This document shows positions 52,353 through 62,358 of a stretch of 64,000 nucleotides of DNA, one piece after another. Made by a program: the position numbers and the translations under genes. Position 1 is the stretch's first letter, and every line of letters starts with the position of its first letter. The stretch spans positions 930,001 through 994,000 of the forward strand of contig NZ_JAUSZZ010000001.1 of NCBI RefSeq assembly GCF_030818075.1. Direction: 5' to 3'. A model generated the notes under the pieces. The model was given only the letters and a program-made list of their open reading frames with translations. It was not told where the DNA came from and made no database searches. This stretch comes from Microbacterium proteolyticum (lineage in GTDB: Bacteria; Actinomycetota; Actinomycetes; Actinomycetales; Microbacteriaceae).

Positions 52353-53107
52353 GCACCCCCGGGCTCACCGGGAACCTGTTCGTCGTCACGGGGGCCGCCG
52401 CCGGACAGGGCGCCGCCGAGGCCCGCGCTCTCGCGCGTGCGGGCGCCGACGTGGTCGCGGTCGACGTCGCCCCCGAGGCCCCCGATCTCGACGAATCGGA
52501 CCGCGTCACCTACCGCCGCCTCGACGTCTCATCGGAAGAGGGCTGGGCCGCGCTCGCCGCTGCGCTCGCGGGTCGCCGGGTGCGGGGCCTCGTGAACAAT
52601 GCCGGGATCACGCATCGCGCCCGCATCGGCACGCTCACCCGGCACGACTGGGATCGCGTCTTCGCCGTCAATGTCACCGGGGCGATGCTCGGCATCCAGG
52701 CTCTTCTTCCGCTGATGGATGCCGGCTCGTCGATCGTCAACATCGGCTCGGTCGCGGGGCTCACCGGGCACTACACGGCGGCCTACACCGCCAGCAAGTG
52801 GGCGCTGCGCGGCCTCACGCACGCCTGCGTCACCGAGCTCGGTCCGCGCGGCATCCGGGTCAATCTCGTGCACCCCGGCTTCATCGACACGGCGATGACC
52901 GCGAGCGCCCCGCCGGCGTTCCGGGCCGCGAACGACTCCGTCATCCCGCTCGGTCGGGCGGGTTCCGCCGACGAGGTGGCGGGGATGGTGGCGTTCCTCC
53001 TGTCGGACGCGGCGGCCTTCGTCACGGGCGCGGAGATCACCGTCGACGGGGGTCAGACCGTGTCGGGAGCGGCATCCGTTCTTTCTCGCGCCCTGCGTCC
53101 ACGGTGA
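52349..53107 (+). CDS. Short-chain dehydrogenase/reductase
   Basis: 252 residues, classical SDR. Cofactor motif TGAAAGQG, NNAG, catalytic Ser in NIGSVAG and Tyr-Lys in YTASK, with HPGFIDTAM and the C-terminal GAEITVDGGQTVSG. Final gene of the aromatic operon (ATGA overlap). Likely interconverts an alcohol and ketone in the pathway. The 316 bp after it, up to the convergent M20 gene, hold no gene or clear repeat that I can support. Confidence 0.88.
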   Translation: MSTPGLTGNLFVVTGAAAGQGAAEARALARAGADVVAVDVAPEAPDLDESDRVTYRRLDVSSEEGWAALAAALAGRRVRGLVNNAGITHRARIGTLTRHDWDRVFAVNVTGAMLGIQALLPLMDAGSSIVNIGSVAGLTGHYTAAYTASKWALRGLTHACVTELGPRGIRVNLVHPGFIDTAMTASAPPAFRAANDSVIPLGRAGSADEVAGMVAFLLSDAAAFVTGAEITVDGGQTVSGAASVLSRALRPR

Positions 53108-53423
53108 ACGGGCGCGGGCTGCGGCCGATGCGTCGGAGACGGCGTGGATGGAATGGGCGGCTCGTCCCTGCTCTCCGAGATGGGGCGGGCAGCCACCGCA
53201 AGCCGAACGAGAACACCGTCGTCAGCACGACGCCCGGGAGGACAAGACGGCGTCGACACCGCGATGAGCTCGAACCCCTGAGCGCCTGGGCGAACGGGCG
53301 CCGGCCGCTCGTGCAGCGTGCGCACGGCGGCACGGATCCACGAACTGCCGCGACCCGACCGGACCGGGACGCCGGGTTCCGGCGCGGCGTCGTCGATCGG
53401 GTGCGGCCGCACGTCCTGCAGGG

Positions 53424-54737
53424 TCACGGCGCCACTCTCCGCCGACCGCCGGTGGCGGCGAACTCCGCGGCGACGTCGGCGCGCAGCTCCTCGTCCGAGA
53501 CGAAGTCGGCCGCCGCCCCGGCCAGGGCGATTGCGGCATCCACGAGGGCGTCGAAGGCGGCCGGCTGCACGGTGCTGTCGGCGAAGGCCGCGTTGTGGGG
53601 CAGGACGCCGGGCGCCGCTCCCAGGCCCAGCGTCGGGTGGATCGACGGCACGAACCAGCTGACGTTGCCCATGTCGGTCGACGGGCCGCCTTGCCGGGCG
53701 GTCCGCGGGCGGAGGGGCACGACGCGGCCCCGACGTTCCAGCGCCGTCGCCCATCGTTCCGTGAGGGTGACGTTCGGCCGGAGAGGGAGGTAGGCGGGCA
53801 CGAAGTCGAGGTCGAGGTCGAGCCGCGTGCCGGTCGACAGCGCCGCCGCCTCGAGGATCGCGACGACCCGCTCGACGAGGACGTCGAGGGTGGCGATGTC
53901 GTCGGAGCGGATGAGGAACTCCGCCGATGCGCGCTCGGGGACGACGTTCGCCGCCGCGCCACCGTCGGTGATGATGCCGTGGATGCGGTCGACGGGCAGG
54001 ATGTGCTGTCGCAGCTGAGCGATCGACTGGTACGCCGTGACCACGGCATCCAGGGCGTTCAAGCCGAGGTAGGGGCTGAGCGCCGCGTGCCCGGCGCGGC
54101 CGTGATACGTCGCGATGAGGCGGCGCACGCCGCTGGTGCCCCCGCCGAGGATCGCGCCGACGTCGTCGCCCGTCGAGGGGTGAACCATGCCCGCCGCATC
54201 GACGTCGTCGAAGCCTCCGGCGCGGAGGATGAGTTCTTTCCCCCCTCCGCCCTCTTCGGCGGGGGCGCCGATGATGCTGATGCGCCCGTCGCGGACGACG
54301 TCGGATGCCGCCAGGAAAGCGCCGGCGGCGATCGCCGCGATGACGTTGTGGCCGCACGCGTGACCGATCCCGGGAAGCGCGTCGTACTCGGCGACGACGG
54401 CGAAGTGCGCTCCGCCCGCTCCGCTGGTGGCGCGGAACGCCGTGGGCAGTGCGAAGGCGCCGCGCTCGACCTCGGCCCCGTGCGCCTCGAGCAGGTCGGC
54501 GATCCGGGCGGCGCTGCGCACCTCTTCGAAACCGACCTCGGGGTTCGCGTGCAGATCCACCGCGAGGGCGGTCAGCTCGGGACGCAACTGCTCGACCCGT
54601 GCGGCGATCGCGGCGTGGACCGACGGCCCCGCGCCTCGGCGGTCGCGTCGGACCGGTTCCGCGACGGTGGCCTCCGCGCGGGCCCGGCCCCACGCGGTGT
54701 ACACCTCGAGGGGGTCGACGGTGTGTCGAGCGCTCAT
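53424..54737 (-). CDS. M20 family metallo-amidohydrolase
   Basis: 437 residues. Zinc-binding GIGHACGHN and PAEEGGGGKEL are the M20D (AbgB/aminoacylase-like) hallmarks, with TYHGRAGHAALSPYLGLNALDAV from the dimerisation domain. An N-terminal extension of about 60 residues precedes the fold. ATG overlaps the stop of the aldo/keto reductase upstream. Probably deacylates an amide-linked compound, perhaps brought in by the ABC importer on the other side. Confidence 0.85.
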   Translation of the reverse strand: MSARHTVDPLEVYTAWGRARAEATVAEPVRRDRRGAGPSVHAAIAARVEQLRPELTALAVDLHANPEVGFEEVRSAARIADLLEAHGAEVERGAFALPTAFRATSGAGGAHFAVVAEYDALPGIGHACGHNVIAAIAAGAFLAASDVVRDGRISIIGAPAEEGGGGKELILRAGGFDDVDAAGMVHPSTGDDVGAILGGGTSGVRRLIATYHGRAGHAALSPYLGLNALDAVVTAYQSIAQLRQHILPVDRIHGIITDGGAAANVVPERASAEFLIRSDDIATLDVLVERVVAILEAAALSTGTRLDLDLDFVPAYLPLRPNVTLTERWATALERRGRVVPLRPRTARQGGPSTDMGNVSWFVPSIHPTLGLGAAPGVLPHNAAFADSTVQPAAFDALVDAAIALAGAAADFVSDEELRADVAAEFAATGGRRRVAP

Positions 54738-55678
54738 GCCTCGTCCTTCGATCGTCGGGGATCGAACGCCGTATCGCCCACTTCTCGAGCGACGACGTGG
54801 TCGATCCGTGCCAAGGTCTCGGCATCCAGTCGGATGCCGGCGGCTCGCGCGTTGGCCGCGAGATGGGCCGAGGAGCGACTGCCCACCACCGCCCCCGCCC
54901 CGGGCGCCGTGGTGAAGATCCAGGCCAGGGCCACCTGGGCGCCGTCGAGGCCGAGCGGCGCGCCGATGGCGGACAGGCCGGCGAACAGCGCCCGGTGCTG
55001 GTCGGCGCCGATCCCGCGCCCCAGCAGCGGCCAGTACGCGAGGAAAGGGATGCCGCGCTGCTCGAGACCGCGGACGAGATCGGCGTCGCCCCGCGCCACG
55101 ACGTTGTAGAGGCTCTGAACGGCGGCGAGGTCGGGCTCGAGCGCGAGGACCTCGTCGAGCTGCGTCGCGGAGGGCTGGCTGACGCCGATATGCCCGATCA
55201 GCCCCTGGCGGCGCAGCTGCTGCAACGCGCCGAGCTGATCGGCGAGCGGATAGTCGGGATCGATGCGGTGTAGATAGACCAGGTCGATGCGCTCGCGACG
55301 AAGTCGCGACAGGCTCGCGTGCACCTGCTGTCGCAGGTAGTCGGGGCGACCGAGCACCCCCCACTCCCCGGGACCGGGCCGCAGCATCCCGACCTTGGTG
55401 GCCACGAGCACATCGGCGCGATCGCCCACCACGTCGCCGATGATCTGCTCGCTGACGGCGGGGCCGAGCGAGTCGGCGGTGTCGATGTGGTCGATGCCGG
55501 CATCGAGGGCCGCCCGCAGGATGCCGCGGGGCACGTCGAGGTCACGGGGCACGCCCCACCCGTCCCCGGCGGTCAGCCGCGCCCCGCCGAGAGCGACGCG
55601 AGAAACACGGTGTCCGGCGAGGTCGAGGACGGCGCGCGCGGGCGCGTCGAGGTGGGGCGGCGAGGCGGCGAGGCTCAC
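54734..55678 (-). CDS. Aldo/keto reductase-family protein lacking the catalytic tyrosine
   Basis: 314-residue AKR barrel. The tetrad Asp (HIDTAD), Lys (VATKVG) and His (LVYLHRID) are present, but the position that is normally Tyr in DTADSYGP is Leu (DTADSLGP, codon CTC). GTG at 55678 has AAAGGATC eight bases upstream. Expected to be an NADPH aldehyde/ketone reductase by family, but the Tyr loss predicts little reductase activity or a changed role. Heads a two-gene minus-strand unit with the M20 gene and is divergent from the ABC importer. Confidence 0.82.
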   Translation of the reverse strand: MSLAASPPHLDAPARAVLDLAGHRVSRVALGGARLTAGDGWGVPRDLDVPRGILRAALDAGIDHIDTADSLGPAVSEQIIGDVVGDRADVLVATKVGMLRPGPGEWGVLGRPDYLRQQVHASLSRLRRERIDLVYLHRIDPDYPLADQLGALQQLRRQGLIGHIGVSQPSATQLDEVLALEPDLAAVQSLYNVVARGDADLVRGLEQRGIPFLAYWPLLGRGIGADQHRALFAGLSAIGAPLGLDGAQVALAWIFTTAPGAGAVVGSRSSAHLAANARAAGIRLDAETLARIDHVVAREVGDTAFDPRRSKDEA

Positions 55679-55970
55679 GGTGATCCTTTCGAGCGGGGCG
55701 AGGCACGACGCTAGGGGAGCGTCGCGGCCCGCACGGCATCAGCCGACACGCGAGGTCAAACCCGGTAACGCAACGACAACGACCGTCACAATCCGGAACC
55801 TTTCTCGTCGCGCCCGTCGTCGGGCTGCTCGTTTCCGGGGGTGCGGCTGACGGCAGCGGGGTTACGAAACGTGACCGTCCGGTTCGAGATGTGTTCGTTC
55901 GTCGTGATGAGGTGGGCATCCCGTCAGCACCTTCCCTCGCCCGCCGTTGTTCGGCACCTCTGGAGATCAC

Positions 55971-57624
55971 ATGTCACGACTGACCCGCACAGCCGTGACC
56001 GCGGCATCGACACTCGCCGTGGTCGCCCTTCTCGCCGGTTGCTCTGCGAGCCCCAGCCCGTCCGCGTCGGATCAGGGAGGCGAGCCCGTCAGCGGCGGCA
56101 CCCTGACCTACCTCGAGCCGCAGACCTGGACGACGCTGTACCCGCCGTCCGCGGGGTTCTACCCGAACGGGGGAATCGTCAACAACATCACCGACCGGTT
56201 GCTCTACCAGAACCCCGAGACCCTCGAGCTCGAGCCGTGGATCGCGACCGACTACACGGTCAACGACGACGCGACGGAGTACACCTTCGACCTGCGCACC
56301 GACGTCACCTACTCGGACGGCACGGCGCTCACCGCCGCGAACGTCGTGAAGAACATCGACCTCTACGGCAAGGGCGACAAGGACCGGGCGCTGCCGATCT
56401 CGGAGGCCATCAACAACTACGACCGCGGCGAGGTCGTCGACGACGACACCGTGGTCTTCCGTTTCACGGCACCCTCGCCCGGCTTCGCCCAGGCGGTGTC
56501 GACGATCAACTCGGGCCTGCTCTCGGATGCCACCCTCGATCGCACCAGCGAGCAGTTCGGCCCCGGCAACGCCGCGGAGATCATCGGCAGCGGTCCGTTC
56601 GTCATCTCCGCCGAGCAGATCGGCACGCAGACGAGCGTCACCAAGCGCGACGACTACGACTGGGCGCCCGCTTCGGCGAGCCACCAGGGCCCCGCCTACC
56701 TCGACGGCATCGACTACATCCTCGCCGGCGAAGACAGCGTCCGGATCGGTACGGTCGTCGCGGGACAGGCCGACATCGCCCGCAACATCCCCGCCCCCGA
56801 CGAGGCGCAGTTCGCCGCGGGTGGTTTGTCGCTGCACGCGGCGGCCACGAACGGCGTCAACAACGGTCTGAGTTTCCGCTTCCGCGAGCCGCGGCTGGAG
56901 GACGTCCGGGTCCGCAAGGCCATCATCGCGGGCATCGACCGCCAGAAGATCGTCGACACCCTCTTCACCCAGAACTACCCGCTGGCCACCGGCCGCCCTC
57001 GCCAAGACGGCACTCGGCTATGTCGACACCTCGTCGTCCTACGTCTACGACCCCGACGAGGCGGCCGCGCTGCTCGATGAGGCCGGCTGGACGCGTGGCT
57101 CCGACGGCATCCGGGAGAAGGAGGGCGAGAAACTCACCCTCACCTTCAACGAGGCGTTGCCGCAGCCGCGTTCCCGCGAGGTCGTGACCCTCATCCAGGA
57201 GCAGCTCGGCGAGCTCGGCATCCAGGTCTCGCTCTTCGCCGGCGATCAGGCCGCGCAGACGAAGGCGTCGACCGATCAGAGCACCATCCAGGTGTACCAC
57301 TCGATGGTCGGCCGTGCGGATTTCGACGTCCTGAAGTCCCAGTACTTCTCCAAGAACCGCAACACGCTGCTGAACCTCAACCCGGCCGACGGCACGGTGG
57401 GCGACACCGAGCTCGACTCGCTCCTGCAGGCGATCGCGTCCAAGCCCACCACGCCCGAGCGTCAGGCGGCCTCCGAGGCCGCGCAGGCCTACCTCGCCGA
57501 GAACGCCCTCATCCTGCCCCTCTTCGAGGAGCCCCAGGTCTTCGGCCTGACGAGCCGGGTCCGGGGCTTCGAGACGGAGTCGGTGGGCCGGCCGTCGTTC
57601 TTCTCGACCTGGCTCGCAAGCTGA
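55971..57624 (+). pseudogene. Peptide-type ABC substrate-binding lipoprotein, one apparent +1 frameshift
   Basis: About 550 residues in two frames. The first has the signal peptide with lipobox VALLAGC and the family 5 binding fold (DRLLYQNPETLELEPWIATDYTV region, VRVRKAIIAGIDRQKIVDTLF) to NYPLATG. The second continues ALAKTALGYVDTSSS through LPLFEEPQVFGLTSRVRGFE to the stop at 57624. Dropping one C from the CC at 56993-56994 joins them. ATG at 55971 after TGGAGA. Same +1 type as at 20988 and 30492; sequencing error or real loss. Confidence 0.8.
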
Positions 57625-57654
57625 GGTCGTCGGACGAATCGATCCGGAGTATCC

Positions 57655-58701
57655 ATGTCCTTCGTCCTTCGTCGTGTGGGCCAGGCGCTGCTCGTGCTCG
57701 TCCTGGCCTACACGGCGGCCTATCTGCTCCTGGCCGCGCTCCCCGGCGACGCTGTCATCGCTCGGTACGGCAGCCCCGAGCTGGGCCTCACGCCCGAGCA
57801 GATCGAGGCCATCCGTCAGACTCTCGGGGCCGACCAGCCCCTCGTCGTGCAGTACGCCCGATCCATCGCGGGCTTCGTGACCGGCGACTTCGGGTATTCC
57901 GTCGCGAGCGGCGCGGCGGTCTCCGATCTGATCGCGACGGCGCTCCCGCCCACTCTCACCCTCGCCGTGCTCGGGCTCGGGCTCGCGATCCTGCTCGCGG
58001 TGACGATCGCCGTCACCGCGACGTACGGCGCCGGTCGCGGGCTCCGCCGGGTGTTCCGCGGCATCCCCCCGCTCTTCGTCTCCTTGCCGGTGTTCTGGAT
58101 CGGCATCATCCTCATCCAGGTGTTCTCGTTCCGCCTGGGCCTGGTGCCGGTGATCGGTGCGAACCCCGTGCAGGCGCTGATCCTGCCCGTCATCACCCTG
58201 GCCATCCCCATCGCTGCGCCGCTGGCGCAGGTGCTCATGCGCTCCATCGACGAGGTGCGCGAACAACCGTTCGTGGCCGTGGTGCGCGCGCGGGGCGCGA
58301 GCACGTCATGGCTGCTCTGGCGCAACGTCGCCCGCAACGCGCTCCTGCCCACCTTGACCATGGCCGGCCTGCTCTTCGGCGAACTGGTCGGCGGCGCGGT
58401 CGTGACCGAGACGGTCTTCGCTCGTGCCGGCATCGGCCAGCTCACGGCGCAGGCCGTGGCCAACCGCGACACCCCCGTGCTGCTGGCCGTCGTGGTCATC
58501 TCGACGGTGGCGTTCGTCGTCATCAACCTGATCGTCGACCTCCTCTACCCCGTCCTCGACGCGCGACTGCGCACCGCCGGCCGTACGCGCGGCGATGGTG
58601 CCCCGGCCCGGATCCCGGATGCCGCCGAGCACGCCGTCGACGAGCTCATCGAGGCCGAGGTCGGCGCGCCGCACGCCGGCTCGAGAGGAGGAGATCGATG
58701 A
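57655..58701 (+). CDS. Peptide-type ABC permease, DppB family
   Basis: 348 residues, six helices. N-terminal VLRRVGQALLVLVLAYTAAYLLL, the long periplasmic segment with LTPEQIEAIRQTLGADQPL, and the EAA loop VVRARGASTSWLLWRNVARNA. A C-terminal tail of about 45 hydrophilic residues is longer than usual. ATGA overlap with the next permease. Imports peptides, or other small ligands such as those containing sulfur or amides, in this family. Confidence 0.9.
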   Translation: MSFVLRRVGQALLVLVLAYTAAYLLLAALPGDAVIARYGSPELGLTPEQIEAIRQTLGADQPLVVQYARSIAGFVTGDFGYSVASGAAVSDLIATALPPTLTLAVLGLGLAILLAVTIAVTATYGAGRGLRRVFRGIPPLFVSLPVFWIGIILIQVFSFRLGLVPVIGANPVQALILPVITLAIPIAAPLAQVLMRSIDEVREQPFVAVVRARGASTSWLLWRNVARNALLPTLTMAGLLFGELVGGAVVTETVFARAGIGQLTAQAVANRDTPVLLAVVVISTVAFVVINLIVDLLYPVLDARLRTAGRTRGDGAPARIPDAAEHAVDELIEAEVGAPHAGSRGGDR

Positions 58702-59588
58702 CCGCTGTGACAACCGCGGACGCCGTCGCCGACGGGTCCGGTGGGAGAGGCCCCGCCGATGCGCCGCCCCGCCGCGGCATCCGGTGGAGCGTCGTCGCCT
58801 CCCGCGCCGGGTTCGTCGTGCCCTCGGCGATCATCCTGATCGCCCTGCTGTGGTCGGTTCTCCCGGGGGTGTTCACCGCGGTGGACCCCCTGGAGACCGT
58901 GGCGCCCGCTCTGCAGCCGCCGAGCGCGGAGCACTGGTTCGGCACCGATGCCACGGGCCGAGACCTCTATGCGCGCGTCGTCTACGGCGCATCGCAGTCG
59001 ATCCTCGGCGCCCTCGTCGCGGTGCTCGTGGGACTCGTCGTCGGAACGGCCGTGGGGCTGACCGCCGGTGCGCTGGGCGGCGCGGTCGACGACGTCCTCA
59101 TGCGGGTGGTCGACGTCCTGTTGGCGATCCCGGCGCTGCTGCTGTCACTGAGCGTCGTCATCCTGCTCGGTTTCGGCACCACCAGCGCCGCGGTCGCCGT
59201 GGGCGTCACCTCGATCGCCGTCTTCGCGCGACTGGCCCGCTCTCGCGTGGTCAGCGTGCGCGTGACCGATTACGTCGAGGCGGCCTACGGTTCGGGCGGC
59301 ACGTTCTTCGGCATCCTGTGGCGTCACATCCTGCCCAATTCGCTCACGCCGGTCATCGCGCTCGCCGCGCTGCAGTTCGGCTCGGCCATCCTGCAGATCT
59401 CGACGCTCGGCTTCCTGGGCTACGGCGCGCCGCCGCCCACGCCGGAATGGGGTCTGCTGATCGCCGAGGGCCGCAACTACGTCGCCACCGCCTGGTGGCT
59501 CACCGTGCTGCCGGGAGTCGTCGTCGTCCTCGTCGTGCTGGCGACGAACCGCCTCAGCCAGGCTCTTCGAGGAGGGGATGCCGCATGA
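58698..59588 (+). CDS. Peptide-type ABC permease, DppC family
   Basis: 296 residues. HWFGTDATGRDLYARVVYGA is the diagnostic DppC/OppC periplasmic motif and EAAYGSGGTFFGILWRHIL the ATPase-coupling loop. The first 40 residues are hydrophilic. GAGGAGGAG precedes the ATG. Overlaps the ATPase start by ATGA. Confidence 0.9.
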   Translation: MTAVTTADAVADGSGGRGPADAPPRRGIRWSVVASRAGFVVPSAIILIALLWSVLPGVFTAVDPLETVAPALQPPSAEHWFGTDATGRDLYARVVYGASQSILGALVAVLVGLVVGTAVGLTAGALGGAVDDVLMRVVDVLLAIPALLLSLSVVILLGFGTTSAAVAVGVTSIAVFARLARSRVVSVRVTDYVEAAYGSGGTFFGILWRHILPNSLTPVIALAALQFGSAILQISTLGFLGYGAPPPTPEWGLLIAEGRNYVATAWWLTVLPGVVVVLVVLATNRLSQALRGGDAA

Positions 59589-61285
59589 GCGCGCAACCGC
59601 TGCTGTCCATCCGCGACCTCGCCGTGTCCTACCGCACGCGTCGCGGCGAGGTCGATGCCGTTCGCGGAGTCTCGTTCGACGTCGAGGCGGGATCGGTCAC
59701 AGCGCTCGTGGGCGAGTCCGGTTCCGGCAAGAGCACCGTCGCCCAGTCGGTGATCGGGCTGCTCGCCACGAACGGCCGCGTCACCGGCGGCAGCATCCGT
59801 CTGTCGGAGCGCACCGACGGCCCGACCGAGCTGGTGGGTCTCGGCGAGCGGAGCTGGCGCCGCTTGCGCGGACGGTGCATCGGTCTCATCCCCCAGGATC
59901 CCGGCAACTCCCTCAACCCGGTGGCCACCATCGGGTGGAGCGTCGGCGAAGCTCTCCGCATCCACGGTTGGAGGGACTCCGCCAAGATCCGCGCCCGCGT
60001 GATCGATCTGCTCGAGCGTGTCGGCATCGACGAGCCCGAGGTGCGGGCGCGGCAGTATCCGCACGAGCTCTCCGGCGGCATGCGCCAACGCGTGCTCATC
60101 GCCGCGGCACTCGCCCTCCAGCCCGAGTTGATCATCGCCGACGAGCCGACGAGCGCTCTGGACGTGACGGTGCAGCGCACGGTCCTCGACCTGCTCGACG
60201 AGCTGCGGGCCGAGACGGGCACCGGCGTCCTGTTCATCACCCACGATCTCGCGGTCGCCGCCGACCGCTCCGACGCCCTCGTCGTCATGCAGGGCGGCCG
60301 GGTGCACGAGACCGGCCCGACGGCCCAGGTCCTGGCGGCGCCGTCCTCGGCGTACACGCGAACGCTCCTCGCCGACGCCCCGTCGCTCGCCCGTGTCGTC
60401 GAACGGGTCCCGCCCTCCCCGGCATCCACCCCCGGTGCGGTGCCACTGGTCGAGGTCGCGGGCGTGACCCAGGAGTTCCGCCGAGCGGGGCGGTCCCCGC
60501 TGGTCGCGGTGGACGACGTCTCGTTCACCGTCGCGCGCGGCACGACGCACGCGCTGGTCGGGGAGTCGGGATCGGGCAAGACCACGACCGGTCGATCCAT
60601 CGCGGGCTTCACCAAGCCGACGCGGGGTGTGATCCGCGTCGGCGGCACGGAGGTCACCTCGTTGCGCGGCCGTCGGACGCATCGCGCCTTCCACCGCACC
60701 ACCCAGTTGGTGTACCAGAACCCGTACGCCTCGCTCGACCCGCGCCAGAGCATCGCGCAGATCCTGACCGAACCCCTGCGGAACTTCGGCATCGGCTCGC
60801 GCTCCGAGCGGGCCGATCGCGTCGCGCATCACCTGTCGCTCGTGGCCCTGGCGCCGGAGATCGCGAACCGTCACCCCCGGGAGCTCTCCGGCGGTCAGCG
60901 CCAGCGCGTGGCCATCGCCCGGGCCCTGATCGTGGAGCCCGAGTTGATCGTGCTGGACGAGGCGGTGTCGGCGCTCGACGTCACGGTCCAGGCGCAGATC
61001 CTGCGTCTGCTCGCCCGCCTGCAGGCCGAGCTGGGCGTGACGTACGTGTTCATCTCGCACGACCTCGCGGTCGTCCGTCAGATCGCCGACACCGTCTCCG
61101 TCCTGCGGCGCGGCCGACAGGTCGAGTACGGCCGTGCCGATGCGGTGTTCGACGACCCGCAGCACGCGTACACGCGTGAGCTGCTCGCTGCCATCCCCGG
61201 CGCTTCCCTGCGTGACAGCGGCGCCCCACCGACCCACGCGGCAGTCGCCGCCGGTCTCGAACAGAAGGACGACGTGCCCGCATGA
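59585..61285 (+). CDS. Double ABC ATPase (DppD-DppF fusion)
   Basis: 566 residues with two complete nucleotide-binding domains. Domain 1: Walker A GESGSGKST, signature LSGGMRQR, Walker B LIIADEPTS. Domain 2 (from about residue 295): GESGSGKTT, LSGGQRQR, LIVLDEAVS (Ala-Val in place of the usual Pro-Thr). Fused DppD/DppF forms are common in actinobacteria. TGA overlaps the start of the luciferase-like gene, tying transport to the enzymes. Confidence 0.92.
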   Translation: MSAQPLLSIRDLAVSYRTRRGEVDAVRGVSFDVEAGSVTALVGESGSGKSTVAQSVIGLLATNGRVTGGSIRLSERTDGPTELVGLGERSWRRLRGRCIGLIPQDPGNSLNPVATIGWSVGEALRIHGWRDSAKIRARVIDLLERVGIDEPEVRARQYPHELSGGMRQRVLIAAALALQPELIIADEPTSALDVTVQRTVLDLLDELRAETGTGVLFITHDLAVAADRSDALVVMQGGRVHETGPTAQVLAAPSSAYTRTLLADAPSLARVVERVPPSPASTPGAVPLVEVAGVTQEFRRAGRSPLVAVDDVSFTVARGTTHALVGESGSGKTTTGRSIAGFTKPTRGVIRVGGTEVTSLRGRRTHRAFHRTTQLVYQNPYASLDPRQSIAQILTEPLRNFGIGSRSERADRVAHHLSLVALAPEIANRHPRELSGGQRQRVAIARALIVEPELIVLDEAVSALDVTVQAQILRLLARLQAELGVTYVFISHDLAVVRQIADTVSVLRRGRQVEYGRADAVFDDPQHAYTRELLAAIPGASLRDSGAPPTHAAVAAGLEQKDDVPA

Positions 61286-62358
61286 ACGCCCCCCGTCTCG
61301 GGTTCTTCAGTCGTGTGCTCGAACACGCCTCTGCCGCTGACCGCTACCGTTTCGCGGTGGAGCAGATCGCGCACGCGGAGCGCAGCGGCTTCGCGTCCGC
61401 CTGGATCGCGCAGCACCACTTCGGGGAGAACGAGGGCGGGATGCCGTCGCCCTTCGTCCTTCTCGCCGCCGCCGCGCAGCGGACGAGCCGCATCGCGCTC
61501 GCGACCGGCGTCGTGACCCTCCCGCTGGACGACCCCCTGCGTGTGGCCGAGGACGCCGCGGTGCTCGACCAGCTCAGCGGCGGACGCGTCCAACTCGGGC
61601 TCGCGACCGGCGGGACTCCGTCGTCGTTCGCGGCCTTCGGGCGCGAGTCGGATCGCCGGCGCGAGATCTTCGCCGATCACCTCGAGGTCCTCCTCGACGC
61701 CCTGGAGGGGCGGGGCGTGCGCGGTTCGCAATCGCGCATCTACCCGCACGCCGGCGACCTCTCGGAGCGCATCTGGCAGGCCACGTTCTCGGTGGACGGC
61801 GGCCGGCGCGCGGGTCAGCGGGGCGACGGCCTGTTGTTGTCGCGCACGCAGCCCCGCGCGGCGGACGCGCCGTCGGCGCCCCTGCATGATCTGCAGCTGC
61901 CCATCATCGAGGCCTACCGCGCGTCGCTGCCGCACGGAGCGCCCGTGCGGGTGCTCGCCTCCCGGACGGCACTCGTGGTCGACCCGGAGAATCGAACCCG
62001 CGCGCTCGAGCTCGCGGGCGACGGGCTGCGTCACCTGGCCCGGACGGTGCTCGGCATCGACACCGACGGAGTCGCGCTCGACGACCTCGTGCGTCTCACC
62101 GACACCCATGTCGGCACGGTGGACGAGGTCGTCGCGTCCCTGTCCGCCGATCGGACGCTCGCCGAGGCGAGCGACGTGTCGTTCCAGGTGCACTCGATCG
62201 CGGCGACGCACGAGCTGACCCTCCGTTCGCTCGAGCTGCTGGCGGACGAGGTCGCTCCCCGGCTCGGATTCGCCGTCGGACCGGATGCCGCAACCGACCT
62301 CCAGCGCGCGCACCGGCCGTTCGCCGCTGCATCCACTTCCTCGGAAGGCCCCGCATGA
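61282..62358 (+). CDS. Luciferase-like FMN monooxygenase (KPN_01858-type)
   Basis: 358-residue bacterial-luciferase-fold barrel. RLGFFSRVLEHASAADRYRFAVEQIAHAER at the start in register, AWIAQHHFGENEGGMPSPFVLLAAAA, and LSGGRVQLGLATGG. The set luciferase-like plus CMD-domain plus alkylhydroperoxidase-domain protein next to a peptide-type ABC importer is a recurrent but functionally unassigned group (the KPN_01858/Avi_7170/Avi_7169 families, from memory). Likely oxidises an imported compound, perhaps breaking a C-N or C-S bond. Confidence 0.82.
   Translation: MNAPRLGFFSRVLEHASAADRYRFAVEQIAHAERSGFASAWIAQHHFGENEGGMPSPFVLLAAAAQRTSRIALATGVVTLPLDDPLRVAEDAAVLDQLSGGRVQLGLATGGTPSSFAAFGRESDRRREIFADHLEVLLDALEGRGVRGSQSRIYPHAGDLSERIWQATFSVDGGRRAGQRGDGLLLSRTQPRAADAPSAPLHDLQLPIIEAYRASLPHGAPVRVLASRTALVVDPENRTRALELAGDGLRHLARTVLGIDTDGVALDDLVRLTDTHVGTVDEVVASLSADRTLAEASDVSFQVHSIAATHELTLRSLELLADEVAPRLGFAVGPDAATDLQRAHRPFAAASTSSEGPA

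Noticed and set aside
53108-53423. Small genes between the SDR and M20 genes
   Set aside because: Frames here are short extensions or shadows with no ribosome site or recognisable sequence.
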